Shown in pieces: positions 57,739 to 64,000 of a stretch of 64,000 bases of DNA. The translations under genes were made by a program, and so were the position numbers. The stretch covers positions 52,325 through 116,324 of the forward strand of contig MKZN01000011.1 of NCBI GenBank assembly GCA_001938995.1. The letters run 5' to 3'. The stretch comes from Bacillus pumilus (GTDB taxonomy: Bacteria; Bacillota; Bacilli; Bacillales; Bacillaceae). A model generated the notes under the pieces. That model ran no database searches. It was not told the origin of the DNA and saw only the letters and a program-made list of their open reading frames with translations. Positions within the stretch are counted from its first letter, which is position 1. Each line of letters starts with the position of its first letter.

Positions 57739-58215
57739 TTATCCCTCCTCAATACCAAATGAGAACTCAATCTGTACAAAGTATTTGTACACATTGGTTA
57801 AATCAGAATCGTCTTCAGCGGAAGTGACGTAGCGTGCTTTAAAGTTAGAGCCCTTTGGGAGGTCTAGGTATCTTGAGTCGAATAACTCTGTTATCCTGTC
57901 GGCAATATCAATTGCTGTCTCTACATCATCGAGAGTATAGACATCAAAATCGAAAGCTGTCTCATACTCAAAATCGTTCTGTATACCTCTCCTGCCAGGT
58001 AACTTGTAGAAGGAAATGACCGGCAGGTTCTGTTGCTCCTTGCTTCCTTTAAGTAAACTGGAAGGCTGCTTACGTTTCTGTATCCTTTTTGCCACTTCCA
58101 CCTGCTTTGTGTCGTCACTGAACCCCATCAACTGCCTGATTTTTTGATCTTCCCTAATCGCTTTATGGATTGACGCATATACGTCTGCTAAACAAAGCGA
58201 TTTCATTATGATCAC
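57739..58215 (-). CDS. Tail terminator-like protein
   Basis: Encodes 158 residues from GTG 58215, or 155 from ATG 58206; both near an atypical GGATGTGATC site. Alpha/beta with DADVYASIHKAIREDQKIRQ-like opening (LADVYASIHKAIRE), FEYETAFDFDVYTLDDVETA and IDIADRITELFDSRYLDLPK, the pattern of gpU/minor tail terminators. Genomic position directly before the tube gene fits. It would cap the tail at the head end. Confidence 0.7.
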   Translation of the reverse strand: MIIMKSLCLADVYASIHKAIREDQKIRQLMGFSDDTKQVEVAKRIQKRKQPSSLLKGSKEQQNLPVISFYKLPGRRGIQNDFEYETAFDFDVYTLDDVETAIDIADRITELFDSRYLDLPKGSNFKARYVTSAEDDSDLTNVYKYFVQIEFSFGIEEG

Positions 58216-58829
58216 ATCCTTGTACGGATACTTGCGATTTCAATATAAGTCCCGACATTGACTTGTTTAACGGCATTTAGTACATACCGATCTATGTTAC
58301 GTGCGCCCTCCCAAAACCCCCTACGAAACCAGTAATTTGCCTCGATAGGTGTAGCCTTCGGTGACCTTGGTGACATCCTTCTGGGAATCCCTTTGTACCT
58401 AGAGAAATGGCTATTCCCTCCTGCATCTTTCCAAGGACCGTATGGCCTTACCCATATTGGTTCGCCTTTTCTCTGAGGACGCGCTCTGTTCCATGTACCA
58501 TCATTTGCAGGACTATACTCTTTCGGAGGGTTCATTCTTTCACCGGTACCATATTCGTAATAGACCACTCTAAAGGATTCATTCGGTTCATTCTCATGTC
58601 CAGCTATCATGGAAGCTATAAGCTTGTTTCCTGCGCGTTTTGTTGCCGATCTAATCGATTTTCTCATCTGCCCCACAAATTTCGCATCAAGAGTCCTGAA
58701 TTTCAACGCCCCAAAATTGTTCACAATCGACCTAAAAACTTCTTGCTCAACTTTCTCCAATGCTTTTTCGATTTCCAATAGTAGGGCATTTATATACGCA
58801 ACTTGATTAAACTTTACATGCCTTCCCAT
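58212..58829 (-). CDS. Neck/head-tail connector protein (HK97 gp10-like)
   Basis: Encodes 205 residues. Basic N-terminal helix region (LLLEIEKALEKVEQEVFRSI), KSIRSATKRAGNKLIASMIA and RVVYYEYGTGERMNPP, in which the YEYGTG motif is typical of the HK97 gp10/phi105-type head-tail family. The C-terminus contains a helix after GFWEGARNIDRYV. It overlaps the tail terminator gene by four bases. Confidence 0.75.
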   Translation of the reverse strand: MGRHVKFNQVAYINALLLEIEKALEKVEQEVFRSIVNNFGALKFRTLDAKFVGQMRKSIRSATKRAGNKLIASMIAGHENEPNESFRVVYYEYGTGERMNPPKEYSPANDGTWNRARPQRKGEPIWVRPYGPWKDAGGNSHFSRYKGIPRRMSPRSPKATPIEANYWFRRGFWEGARNIDRYVLNAVKQVNVGTYIEIASIRTRM

Positions 58830-58833
58830 AAGA

Positions 58834-59445
58834 TCAATCCCTTATATCACTAGATAACTGAATAACTGCCAATCTTGGATAAGTGGTGTAATCCACATCC
58901 ACTACTTTTAAGGTCATCCCACTTACATTTATCTGATCAGTACTTTCCACATCGATTTTAGTGGTGTATAGCCGATATTTAGCGTCTGGACTGAGGCCAG
59001 GTTCATACTGTCTGAGGTCACCTGTAATGTGTTCCAGCGAACAAGGTGTGTCAGCATATAGCGTCTGAGGAATAATCTTGATATTCCCTCGGCTATCGGC
59101 TTCTTCCACATTTCTTCGGATAGAGAAGGAGTGGTTACATTTCCGCATTACTGTAACCACTGAAAGAGTTTTCGACCCATCATACTCTTTGTGACTTGAT
59201 TGGACCACATATACTTCATCATGCGGTTTGTTTTCAACAAAATCTCCAATTTCAATACCGAAGTTAGGTAAAAATTGACCGCTTTTGATGTTTTCAAGCG
59301 TTTCTGGATTTCCTCTAGTCGTTGATCCTCTACCCAAAAGCACTTTAGTTTCAATAACTTCTAGGTCATCTTCAGTGCTGCTTAATCGTTTAACTTGTAC
59401 AGGCGTGCCGTACTTTTTAATAATGGTGGATTTATAATTTTTCAC
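58834..59445 (-). CDS. Head closure-like protein
   Basis: Encodes 203 residues; GTG start overlapping the upstream gene by 14 bases. Beta-rich, with GIEIGDFVENKPHDEVYVVQ and a terminal strand set (DVDYTTYPRLAVIQLSSDIR). The position between the connector and gp10-like genes fits a stopper or head-closure role. A duplicated pattern is not seen. Assigned mainly by synteny. Confidence 0.6.
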   Translation of the reverse strand: MKNYKSTIIKKYGTPVQVKRLSSTEDDLEVIETKVLLGRGSTTRGNPETLENIKSGQFLPNFGIEIGDFVENKPHDEVYVVQSSHKEYDGSKTLSVVTVMRKCNHSFSIRRNVEEADSRGNIKIIPQTLYADTPCSLEHITGDLRQYEPGLSPDAKYRLYTTKIDVESTDQINVSGMTLKVVDVDYTTYPRLAVIQLSSDIRD

Positions 59446-59884
59446 GTGCGCTCACCGCTCTTTTGGAAGGGGCTATAGACAAGATGTTGGCCTGTTCTTT
59501 TGCTTCGTAACAAGTAATTCCGTTAATTAAAGTCAGCGCGGTATTTACTAAAGTTTCTTGCAGTACATCCCACTTAACCGGTGACTTCTTCCAACTCACA
59601 TCAATGGTTTTTACCTCATGTTCTGTCTTGCTTTTTACTGTTTGACAGAGTTTACTAGCCACTAAATAAATCAAAGCCAGCCTTCCTTTTTCTTTATCTG
59701 CAACCGTAACATCTTCTGACAATAGACAAGGGACATCGTTTATTAGTTCCATCTCTGATGTGTCCATAAATACCGGATCTTCTATGGATTCATTTGTTAA
59801 CTCTTCTTCTTCAATGCCCCCTAGAAGTCTGCGCACGGAATCGAAAAATTTCATGTCTGTTTCTTTATCAATTAAGAGGCTCAT
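59432..59884 (-). CDS. Head-tail adaptor-like protein
   Basis: Encodes 150 residues; ATG behind AGGAGGGG. An acidic N-terminal third (GGIEEEELTNESIEDPVFMD), then helices (KEKGRLALIYLVASKLCQTV; LVNTALTLINGITCYEAKEQ). Helical adaptors next to the portal ring usually come in this gene position. Assigned by synteny and secondary-structure pattern only. Confidence 0.6.
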   Translation of the reverse strand: MSLLIDKETDMKFFDSVRRLLGGIEEEELTNESIEDPVFMDTSEMELINDVPCLLSEDVTVADKEKGRLALIYLVASKLCQTVKSKTEHEVKTIDVSWKKSPVKWDVLQETLVNTALTLINGITCYEAKEQANILSIAPSKRAVSAREKL

Positions 59885-59895
59885 CCTAACCCCTC

Positions 59896-60447
59896 CTACA
59901 TAAGTTCAGTAATCCTCACCAATGGCTGGCTTGCTGAGATGAGGGATACGGTTGCCGCACCACCAATTTCTTTATTTTCACCAAATACCACTCTATCTTC
60001 ATTTTTTCCAAACACCGCAGTCGATTCATTAACGTAGAAATCACCCATACCTAAGTTTTCAACCTTAACTTTCGCCCCTAAATTTCTCACATGATAGACA
60101 AACTCTGTGAAAATCCTTAGTTGAATCTCTTCTTTATGGACTTCTTTCATGTCTGAGTGCGATTCAGTGATTTCCTCATCCTCTGCATCTTTGGTTACTT
60201 CATCAAGGGGCTCTCCCTCAAGTTCAGCAGATTCTTTTGCAGTCTCAGTATTCTTTTCCAAACCGATTACTTCTTCTTCTGGGATTTGCTCTTCTGTTTC
60301 CTCTTCTACTGACTCAGCAACACTTTCAATTGTCTCTTCCATTGCGTTGTAGAGCTCTTTAAGTTCATCTAAACTTTTTTTCTTTAATTGAGTTTTAGTC
60401 CCTAATTCTTTCCCCACTAATGCATCCACAAGTTCATTTTTCGTCAT
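59896..60447 (-). CDS. Hypothetical head protein with HeH-like N-terminus
   Basis: Encodes 183 residues; ATG behind AGGAGGG. Residues ~1-40 (MTKNELVDALVGKELGTKTQ, LKKKSLDELKELYNAMEE) match the HeH/SAP-like helix-extension-helix pattern common after phage capsid genes. Residues ~40-110 are Glu-rich and disordered. The C-terminal ~70 residues are beta-rich (LGMGDFYVNESTAVFGKNED). It may decorate the capsid or bind DNA ends. It follows the MCP terminator. Confidence 0.65.
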   Translation of the reverse strand: MTKNELVDALVGKELGTKTQLKKKSLDELKELYNAMEETIESVAESVEEETEEQIPEEEVIGLEKNTETAKESAELEGEPLDEVTKDAEDEEITESHSDMKEVHKEEIQLRIFTEFVYHVRNLGAKVKVENLGMGDFYVNESTAVFGKNEDRVVFGENKEIGGAATVSLISASQPLVRITELM

Positions 60448-60463
60448 AGTTTTCCCTCCTAAA

Positions 60464-60501
60464 AAAAGGCAGGAAGGGTTACTCCCTTTTTCCTGCCTTT
60501 T
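60464..60501 (-). terminator. Terminator after the major capsid gene
   Basis: On the minus strand AAAAGGCAGGAAAAAGGG pairs with the CCCTTCCTGCCTTTT arm (60478-60464), with a small internal asymmetry, followed by T. It lies 14 bases after the capsid stop. Confidence 0.85.
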
Positions 60502-60514
60502 GTATTTTTGTCTC

Positions 60515-61534
60515 CTATTTAATCAATGGATTTACGATATCAGGTAAAACAACAGCAGATAGTTTAGATGTGATTTTTTGGTCATACCATTCTTCACTCT
60601 CGATCCACTTTGTTTTAGATTCTTCTGAGTAGTAGGTTCTTGTTTTTTGGTTACCGACTACATTTGCAGCTTCATTCTCCCATTGGAATGTATAAGCCGC
60701 TGCAGGGACATCTTCACCAGGAGCTGGAGGAAGATACATAAGTACGGCATTATTCCCCCAAATGTAGTTGGTTTTCCCGCCTTCTCCAGCCCGTCTTTGG
60801 TTCTTGTTGGCTTTTCTAGCTGATCCGATAATTAGATTGTCTACTCCAAATAGGTGTTTAATCGCTTCATCTGATACAAATTCAGGTGAAGTGAAGCCTG
60901 CAAGCGTAGATTTCAGTTTTGGATGCATACGCAGGATATTGTATACCGGCTGAGAAAGAATCAATGTATTTGCACCTGGACCGCCTAAACGATGTTGCGT
61001 CTCTCGCAATTTTGTAACATCCATAATTGGATTAGAGTTTTCGTAATCCGACCATTTTACAATGTCCGCAGTTCCTGGGTTATCTCCAACATTTTGACGA
61101 AGTTCTTCATGAAACTTCTGTGGATTTGTCAATAAGGCTGCCGCATTGATTTCTTTGCTAAGCAAGAGTTGTCCTTTGACCTGGCGTGCTGCCATTTCTT
61201 CTAGTCTGAAAATACGGTCTTGGTCTGCGTTAGCAGTTAACTCATCGTAAAGAGCATATCGTTTTGCATATCCTGAACAGAAGTAAGAGTCATCGCTGAA
61301 TCCAGTAACCATCTCTGACGCTACTGATCCAGGTGCACGCCGAATGTCCTTGTCTTCTACAAGATGGTCCTGGTAGTCAAACACCATGTACTTGTCTGAT
61401 TGTTTTTCAACAGATACTACAGGAATTACTTCTTCAGCAATGAATTTCTGGTCACCGTTATAGCCGACAGAAATATTGGTTAAATATTGATCATAATGTA
61501 CGTTACTTACAGTGTGCTGTGAGTTTGTTGGCAT
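60515..61534 (-). CDS. Major capsid protein
   Basis: Encodes 339 residues; ATG behind AGGAGGT. Sequence pattern YLTNISVGYNGDQKFIAEEV, IPVVSVEKQSDKYMVFDYQD, and later LILSQPVYNILRMHPKLKST is typical of HK97-fold capsid proteins of this size class that are not N-terminally processed. The C-terminal half has TFQWENEAANVVGNQKTRTY. It is preceded by scaffold/protease and cement-like genes and followed by a strong terminator, as expected for the most abundant virion protein. Confidence 0.88.
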   Translation of the reverse strand: MPTNSQHTVSNVHYDQYLTNISVGYNGDQKFIAEEVIPVVSVEKQSDKYMVFDYQDHLVEDKDIRRAPGSVASEMVTGFSDDSYFCSGYAKRYALYDELTANADQDRIFRLEEMAARQVKGQLLLSKEINAAALLTNPQKFHEELRQNVGDNPGTADIVKWSDYENSNPIMDVTKLRETQHRLGGPGANTLILSQPVYNILRMHPKLKSTLAGFTSPEFVSDEAIKHLFGVDNLIIGSARKANKNQRRAGEGGKTNYIWGNNAVLMYLPPAPGEDVPAAAYTFQWENEAANVVGNQKTRTYYSEESKTKWIESEEWYDQKITSKLSAVVLPDIVNPLIK

Positions 61535-61545
61535 TTACTTACCTC

Positions 61546-61947
61546 CTAAAGGGTTTTAGCACGAGGTCTAATTAAAACCTGCACTAACTCGCCTGATTTT
61601 GCCGAATGTTGTGTTTCGCCTAGAATGTTCGCTACTGACCCATCAGCTAAACTTGATGCTTGTTTGATTTTTCCGCCAGCTGCAACAATTACTTCTGCTC
61701 CAAACGGAATATTCTCTGCTGCAGTTGCTTCAGCAATTCGATCCAGTTGTACTGCTACAGAAACATCATCGATTCTTTCTTCTTGATAAGTGACAATGCC
61801 TACAGGTAACTGGTTGTCCTCCTTAGGAACCTCTACATATCGTTCAGTACCTGTATAAACAACTGCCTGTGATGGCCCTACTGTTTTAAAAGTTTCGTTC
61901 GCCTTAAAGCTAAAAGTTCGCTGAAAACCGGTTACGTTTCCACCCAT
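61546..61947 (-). CDS. Capsid cement/decoration protein (DUF2190-like)
   Basis: Encodes 133 residues; ATG behind GGGGGGATAA. A Gly/Ala/Val-rich beta protein: ERYVEVPKEDNQLPVGIVTY and AENIPFGAEVIVAAGGKIKQ with GETQHSAKSGELVQVLIRPR at the end. This is the characteristic pattern of small capsid-stabilising proteins encoded just before the capsid gene. Confidence 0.8.
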   Translation of the reverse strand: MGGNVTGFQRTFSFKANETFKTVGPSQAVVYTGTERYVEVPKEDNQLPVGIVTYQEERIDDVSVAVQLDRIAEATAAENIPFGAEVIVAAGGKIKQASSLADGSVANILGETQHSAKSGELVQVLIRPRAKTL

Positions 61948-61960
61948 GTCTTATCCCCCC

Positions 61961-62506
61961 TTACTTATTGAGCTTGTCCAGCTCTTCTTTAGTGAGTTTT
62001 CCAATATCTCCACCCTCGCGCTTAAATCTGAGGGCAGCTTCTTTTGATGCTAAGGCCCGCTTCTCTTCTGCGGAAAGATTGGCTACTTCTGGCTTTTCTT
62101 CAGAAATAGTTTTTTGGGTTAGTTGCGCTGCCTCTAAAGGTGCAGAAAATTCTGCTTCTAGCGCTTCCTTTTCCGCCGCTAACTCATCAAGAGAAAGAGT
62201 ATTTAAGTATTTTTCGAATCGCTCTTTACTGAAAGAATTTCCTCGCGCTTTAATTCCAGCAGCCAAAGTTTCTTCTTTCAATTTAGAGCTGAATTGTTGA
62301 ACAATTGCTTCTGTTGCAGCAAGTAATGTCTTGGCTTTTTCAAGCTCCGCTGTTAGATTTTTCTCAGCTTCTTGTGACTTCTTTAAATCGCTATGCAGTT
62401 GTTCGTGCAATTGTTTTGATAGAACAATGTCGTCCTGAGAAGTTACAGTAGATTCTTGAGCAGCAGGTGCTTTTGTTTCTTCTGCCTGAGTTTCATTTGT
62501 TGGCAT
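61961..62506 (-). CDS. Nested scaffold protein from internal start
   Basis: An in-frame ATG at 62506 has AAGGAGG (62520-62514) exactly seven bases upstream, inside the protease gene. The 181-residue product (MPTNETQAEETKAPAAQEST ...) is a Gln/Glu/Lys/Ala coiled coil ending in KREGGDIGKLTKEELDKLNK, typical of assembly scaffolds. Making extra scaffold from the 3' part of the protease gene is the lambda C/Nu3 arrangement. Confidence 0.7.
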   Translation of the reverse strand: MPTNETQAEETKAPAAQESTVTSQDDIVLSKQLHEQLHSDLKKSQEAEKNLTAELEKAKTLLAATEAIVQQFSSKLKEETLAAGIKARGNSFSKERFEKYLNTLSLDELAAEKEALEAEFSAPLEAAQLTQKTISEEKPEVANLSAEEKRALASKEAALRFKREGGDIGKLTKEELDKLNK

Positions 62507-63358
62507 CTCCATTCCTCCTTGGGATAATAATTTAGGTTTGTTTTCTGGCTGTGTGAAGCTGAATAGATTCATGCCTCCTTTAGACAGACTACAAAAAACC
62601 TTTGAATTAAGCGGTAACGACTTAACGTCCTCCACATTATAAATTTCTGTATCACCTGCATTAACCGGATCATGTAACGCAGTCATTTGATTGGAGTCTC
62701 TGTCATTTTTAACGACAATTGCACGATTTACGGCACCTGCGTAAACTAGTGAATTTTCATACGCTTCTCCTGCATCAGCCACCAGATCACATCGCTTCTT
62801 TTCGTTGATACCATCTACCATCACATCATACTGTTGACCTAAAAGATGGTCACACTTGCTGTAATCTCTAATGTCATGCCCACAAATGGAGCAGCCTGGA
62901 TTTGTAATCTCAAAGCCGATAGACGTATCAAATGCATGCCCTACTTCGATGTGATTGGCTATATCCTGAGTAGTCATGTTATTGACTTCTGTACGTAGCG
63001 GTACTTTGTTCCCCTCAGAATCCTTAGTGTATTTAACAATATAGTGATCCACATAAAGGGTTTTAACCGACTCCCCATCTACACTGTCTGTAGTCACCTC
63101 AGCATTATATGTCCGGCCAAACGGTAACCTTCGGCTATTATGTGAGGCTAGTAGCCCTACACCTGTTTTATACGACTGTTTCAAGTCCAGCAGCATATTC
63201 TCTGTCATCAAGATAGAATACTCACCAAACCACCCGAATTGTTTTACAGGCAACGTATCCGCAGATAGACTACGAAAAACAAATACCTGGTCTTCTTCTA
63301 AGGGAACTTGTGAAAATTTATTGATAGTTTCCAGTTGATCTTTTGTTGGGACTGGCAT
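61961..63358 (-). CDS. Prohead protease with C-terminal scaffold domain
   Basis: Encodes 465 residues; ATG behind CGGAGGTG. The N-terminal ~230 residues look like an S78-type prohead protease: GLLASHNSRRLPFGRTYNAE with a candidate catalytic His and GHAFDTSIGFEI with a candidate Ser. A Cys/His insertion (CSICGHDIRDYSKCDH) may hold zinc. From ~283 the protein is a Glu/Lys/Ala-rich coiled coil (LKKSQEAEKNLTAELEKAKT), as in scaffolds. An internal start with a strong ribosome site at 62506 probably produces the scaffold separately. Confidence 0.8.
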   Translation of the reverse strand: MPVPTKDQLETINKFSQVPLEEDQVFVFRSLSADTLPVKQFGWFGEYSILMTENMLLDLKQSYKTGVGLLASHNSRRLPFGRTYNAEVTTDSVDGESVKTLYVDHYIVKYTKDSEGNKVPLRTEVNNMTTQDIANHIEVGHAFDTSIGFEITNPGCSICGHDIRDYSKCDHLLGQQYDVMVDGINEKKRCDLVADAGEAYENSLVYAGAVNRAIVVKNDRDSNQMTALHDPVNAGDTEIYNVEDVKSLPLNSKVFCSLSKGGMNLFSFTQPENKPKLLSQGGMEMPTNETQAEETKAPAAQESTVTSQDDIVLSKQLHEQLHSDLKKSQEAEKNLTAELEKAKTLLAATEAIVQQFSSKLKEETLAAGIKARGNSFSKERFEKYLNTLSLDELAAEKEALEAEFSAPLEAAQLTQKTISEEKPEVANLSAEEKRALASKEAALRFKREGGDIGKLTKEELDKLNK

Positions 63359-63388
63359 AATACACCTCCGTTATTAATCTCTAATTGG

Positions 63389-63394
63389 AGTATA
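63389..63394 (-). promoter_or_regulatory. TATACT box upstream of the protease gene
   Basis: Minus strand reads GGACTTATACTCC in the gap between the portal stop (63433) and the protease start (63358). It resembles the other boxes of the leftward block; no host -35. Confidence 0.3.
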
Positions 63395-63432
63395 AGTCCA
63401 TGAATTAGAAGACTAACATTTGGTGGAAAGCA

Positions 63433-64000
63433 CTAATTATTCTCCACATTATCTGTACTCTGAGGATCTGATGGTTGTCGCTCATCCATCGTTCCCTTAG
63501 CTTCGTTTGCCTTCTTCCCCAACATTTCTTTGTCTGGTTCTCCAACTGCGGGTGTTCCTGTAATTGCTACTGCAGCCTCATCTTGCGTTGTCCAACCTTG
63601 GTCACGTTTATTAGCTTCATTCTGAATCTGAATCTGCTCAAAGTTAACCTTCTCTAGCTCTGTACGTATCTCGGTATCGTTGAACTTAAATTGAACATAT
63701 CCTTGCATCCCTTTAATGTGCAGTAATTGCGTTAGCGCTCTGGAGTAGACTGACTCAATTAAACTTTGAATACGTTGGACTGATTTCATAAAAATCTTTA
63801 TTTCTAGCTTTGCATATTGTTCAGTTTGGCCTTGTGATCGCCTTCCCATTAGGGTGGAGTACTGCTTTAAGGCACCTAAAATTTGTGTATCTATTACATC
63901 CATGACCTTCTGAGGGTCTAGCATTGCTTTAGCACCTTCCACTTGTCCTACTTTCACGCTATCGAAATGTACAAAGGCTGCATCAGGATCTAGCTTGGAG
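63433..64000 (-). CDS. Portal protein, C-terminal part
   Basis: The frame is open to the right edge; a GTG at 63957 is internal, since SKLDPDAAFVHFDS reads through upstream of it. The visible ~189 residues begin in the stem region and continue with DPQKVMDVIDTQILGALKQY, KLEIKIFMKSVQRIQSLIES (long helix) and a polar C-terminus with GWTTQDEAAVAITGTPAV, the usual portal ending. It forms the 12-fold ring through which DNA enters. Next to the protease gene, the usual order. N-terminus lies outside the window. Confidence 0.8.
   Translation of the reverse strand, partial: SKLDPDAAFVHFDSVKVGQVEGAKAMLDPQKVMDVIDTQILGALKQYSTLMGRRSQGQTEQYAKLEIKIFMKSVQRIQSLIESVYSRALTQLLHIKGMQGYVQFKFNDTEIRTELEKVNFEQIQIQNEANKRDQGWTTQDEAAVAITGTPAVGEPDKEMLGKKANEAKGTMDERQPSDPQSTDNVENN

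Noticed and set aside
1..64000. CRISPR arrays, tRNA genes, rRNA, insertion sequences, inteins
   Set aside because: No regularly spaced repeat array, cloverleaf-like gap, transposase or splicing-domain signature was seen on either strand by eye; a tRNAscan run would be decisive for tRNAs.

Overview
The window is part of the genome of a temperate-type tailed phage of a Gram-positive, low-GC Firmicute host, most likely Bacillaceae or Paenibacillaceae. The evidence is: strong AGGAGG-type ribosome sites with many GTG and TTG starts; a siphovirus head-tail block (portal, protease/scaffold, major capsid, single tail-tube protein, frameshifted tail chaperone, 1780-residue tape measure, and no sheath gene); an Amidase_3 endolysin; and an actin-like protein very similar to Alp7A of the Bacillus plasmid pLS20. 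I see no host chromosomal genes, tRNAs, rRNAs or CRISPR arrays. The window starts inside one gene and ends inside the portal gene.

Layout. (1) 1-8.9 kb, plus strand: compact operons for DNA metabolism, including a RuvC-like resolvase, a P-loop ATPase, a RecA-type recombinase, a PD-(D/E)XK-like nuclease and several small zinc-ribbon proteins. An Ig/Fn3-domain protein and a divergent unknown gene sit at the left edge. (2) 8.9-11.5 kb: a von Willebrand A protein, a partner that seems to share its N-terminal domain, and a DNA methyltransferase. (3) 11.5-14.4 kb: an actin-type segregation operon preceded by repeats that look like a centromere, followed by a ribbon-helix-helix regulator with its own inverted repeats. 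(4) 14.7-18.2 kb: deoxynucleotide kinase, 3D-domain wall protein, Gp157-like protein, phage sigma factor and MazG-like pyrophosphohydrolase. (5) 18.2-20.4 kb, minus strand: lysis cassette. (6) 20.5-21.3 kb: a complete Xer-type tyrosine recombinase behind a promoter flanked by an inverted repeat. (7) 21.4-64 kb, minus strand: the virion genes. Transcription runs from the portal (right) through capsid, connector and tail genes to a large set of tail-tip, fibre and adhesion proteins.

The parts suggest a prophage kept as a circular plasmid: Alp7A-like filament plus candidate DNA-binding adaptor plus iterons for segregation, an Xer-type recombinase for integration or multimer resolution, and an RHH repressor. 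This is inference; no replication initiator is visible here.

The most unusual region is the tail-fibre block (33.8-45 kb). At least four, probably five, paralogous proteins share a long N-terminal scaffold and a conserved proline-rich hinge, after which the C-terminus differs: Fn3-like domains, Ig-like domains with a C-terminal domain also found on the tail lysin, or a zinc metalloprotease whose catalytic residues match anthrax lethal factor. Two neighbouring tail proteins carry S-layer-homology-like motifs. Together they suggest a virion that binds the pyruvylated wall polysaccharide used by S-layer proteins and carries both peptidoglycan and protein hydrolases.

Several genes are bounded by a terminator hairpin followed closely by a TATAAT-like box. 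Together with the phage sigma factor, this suggests a phage-specific promoter set.
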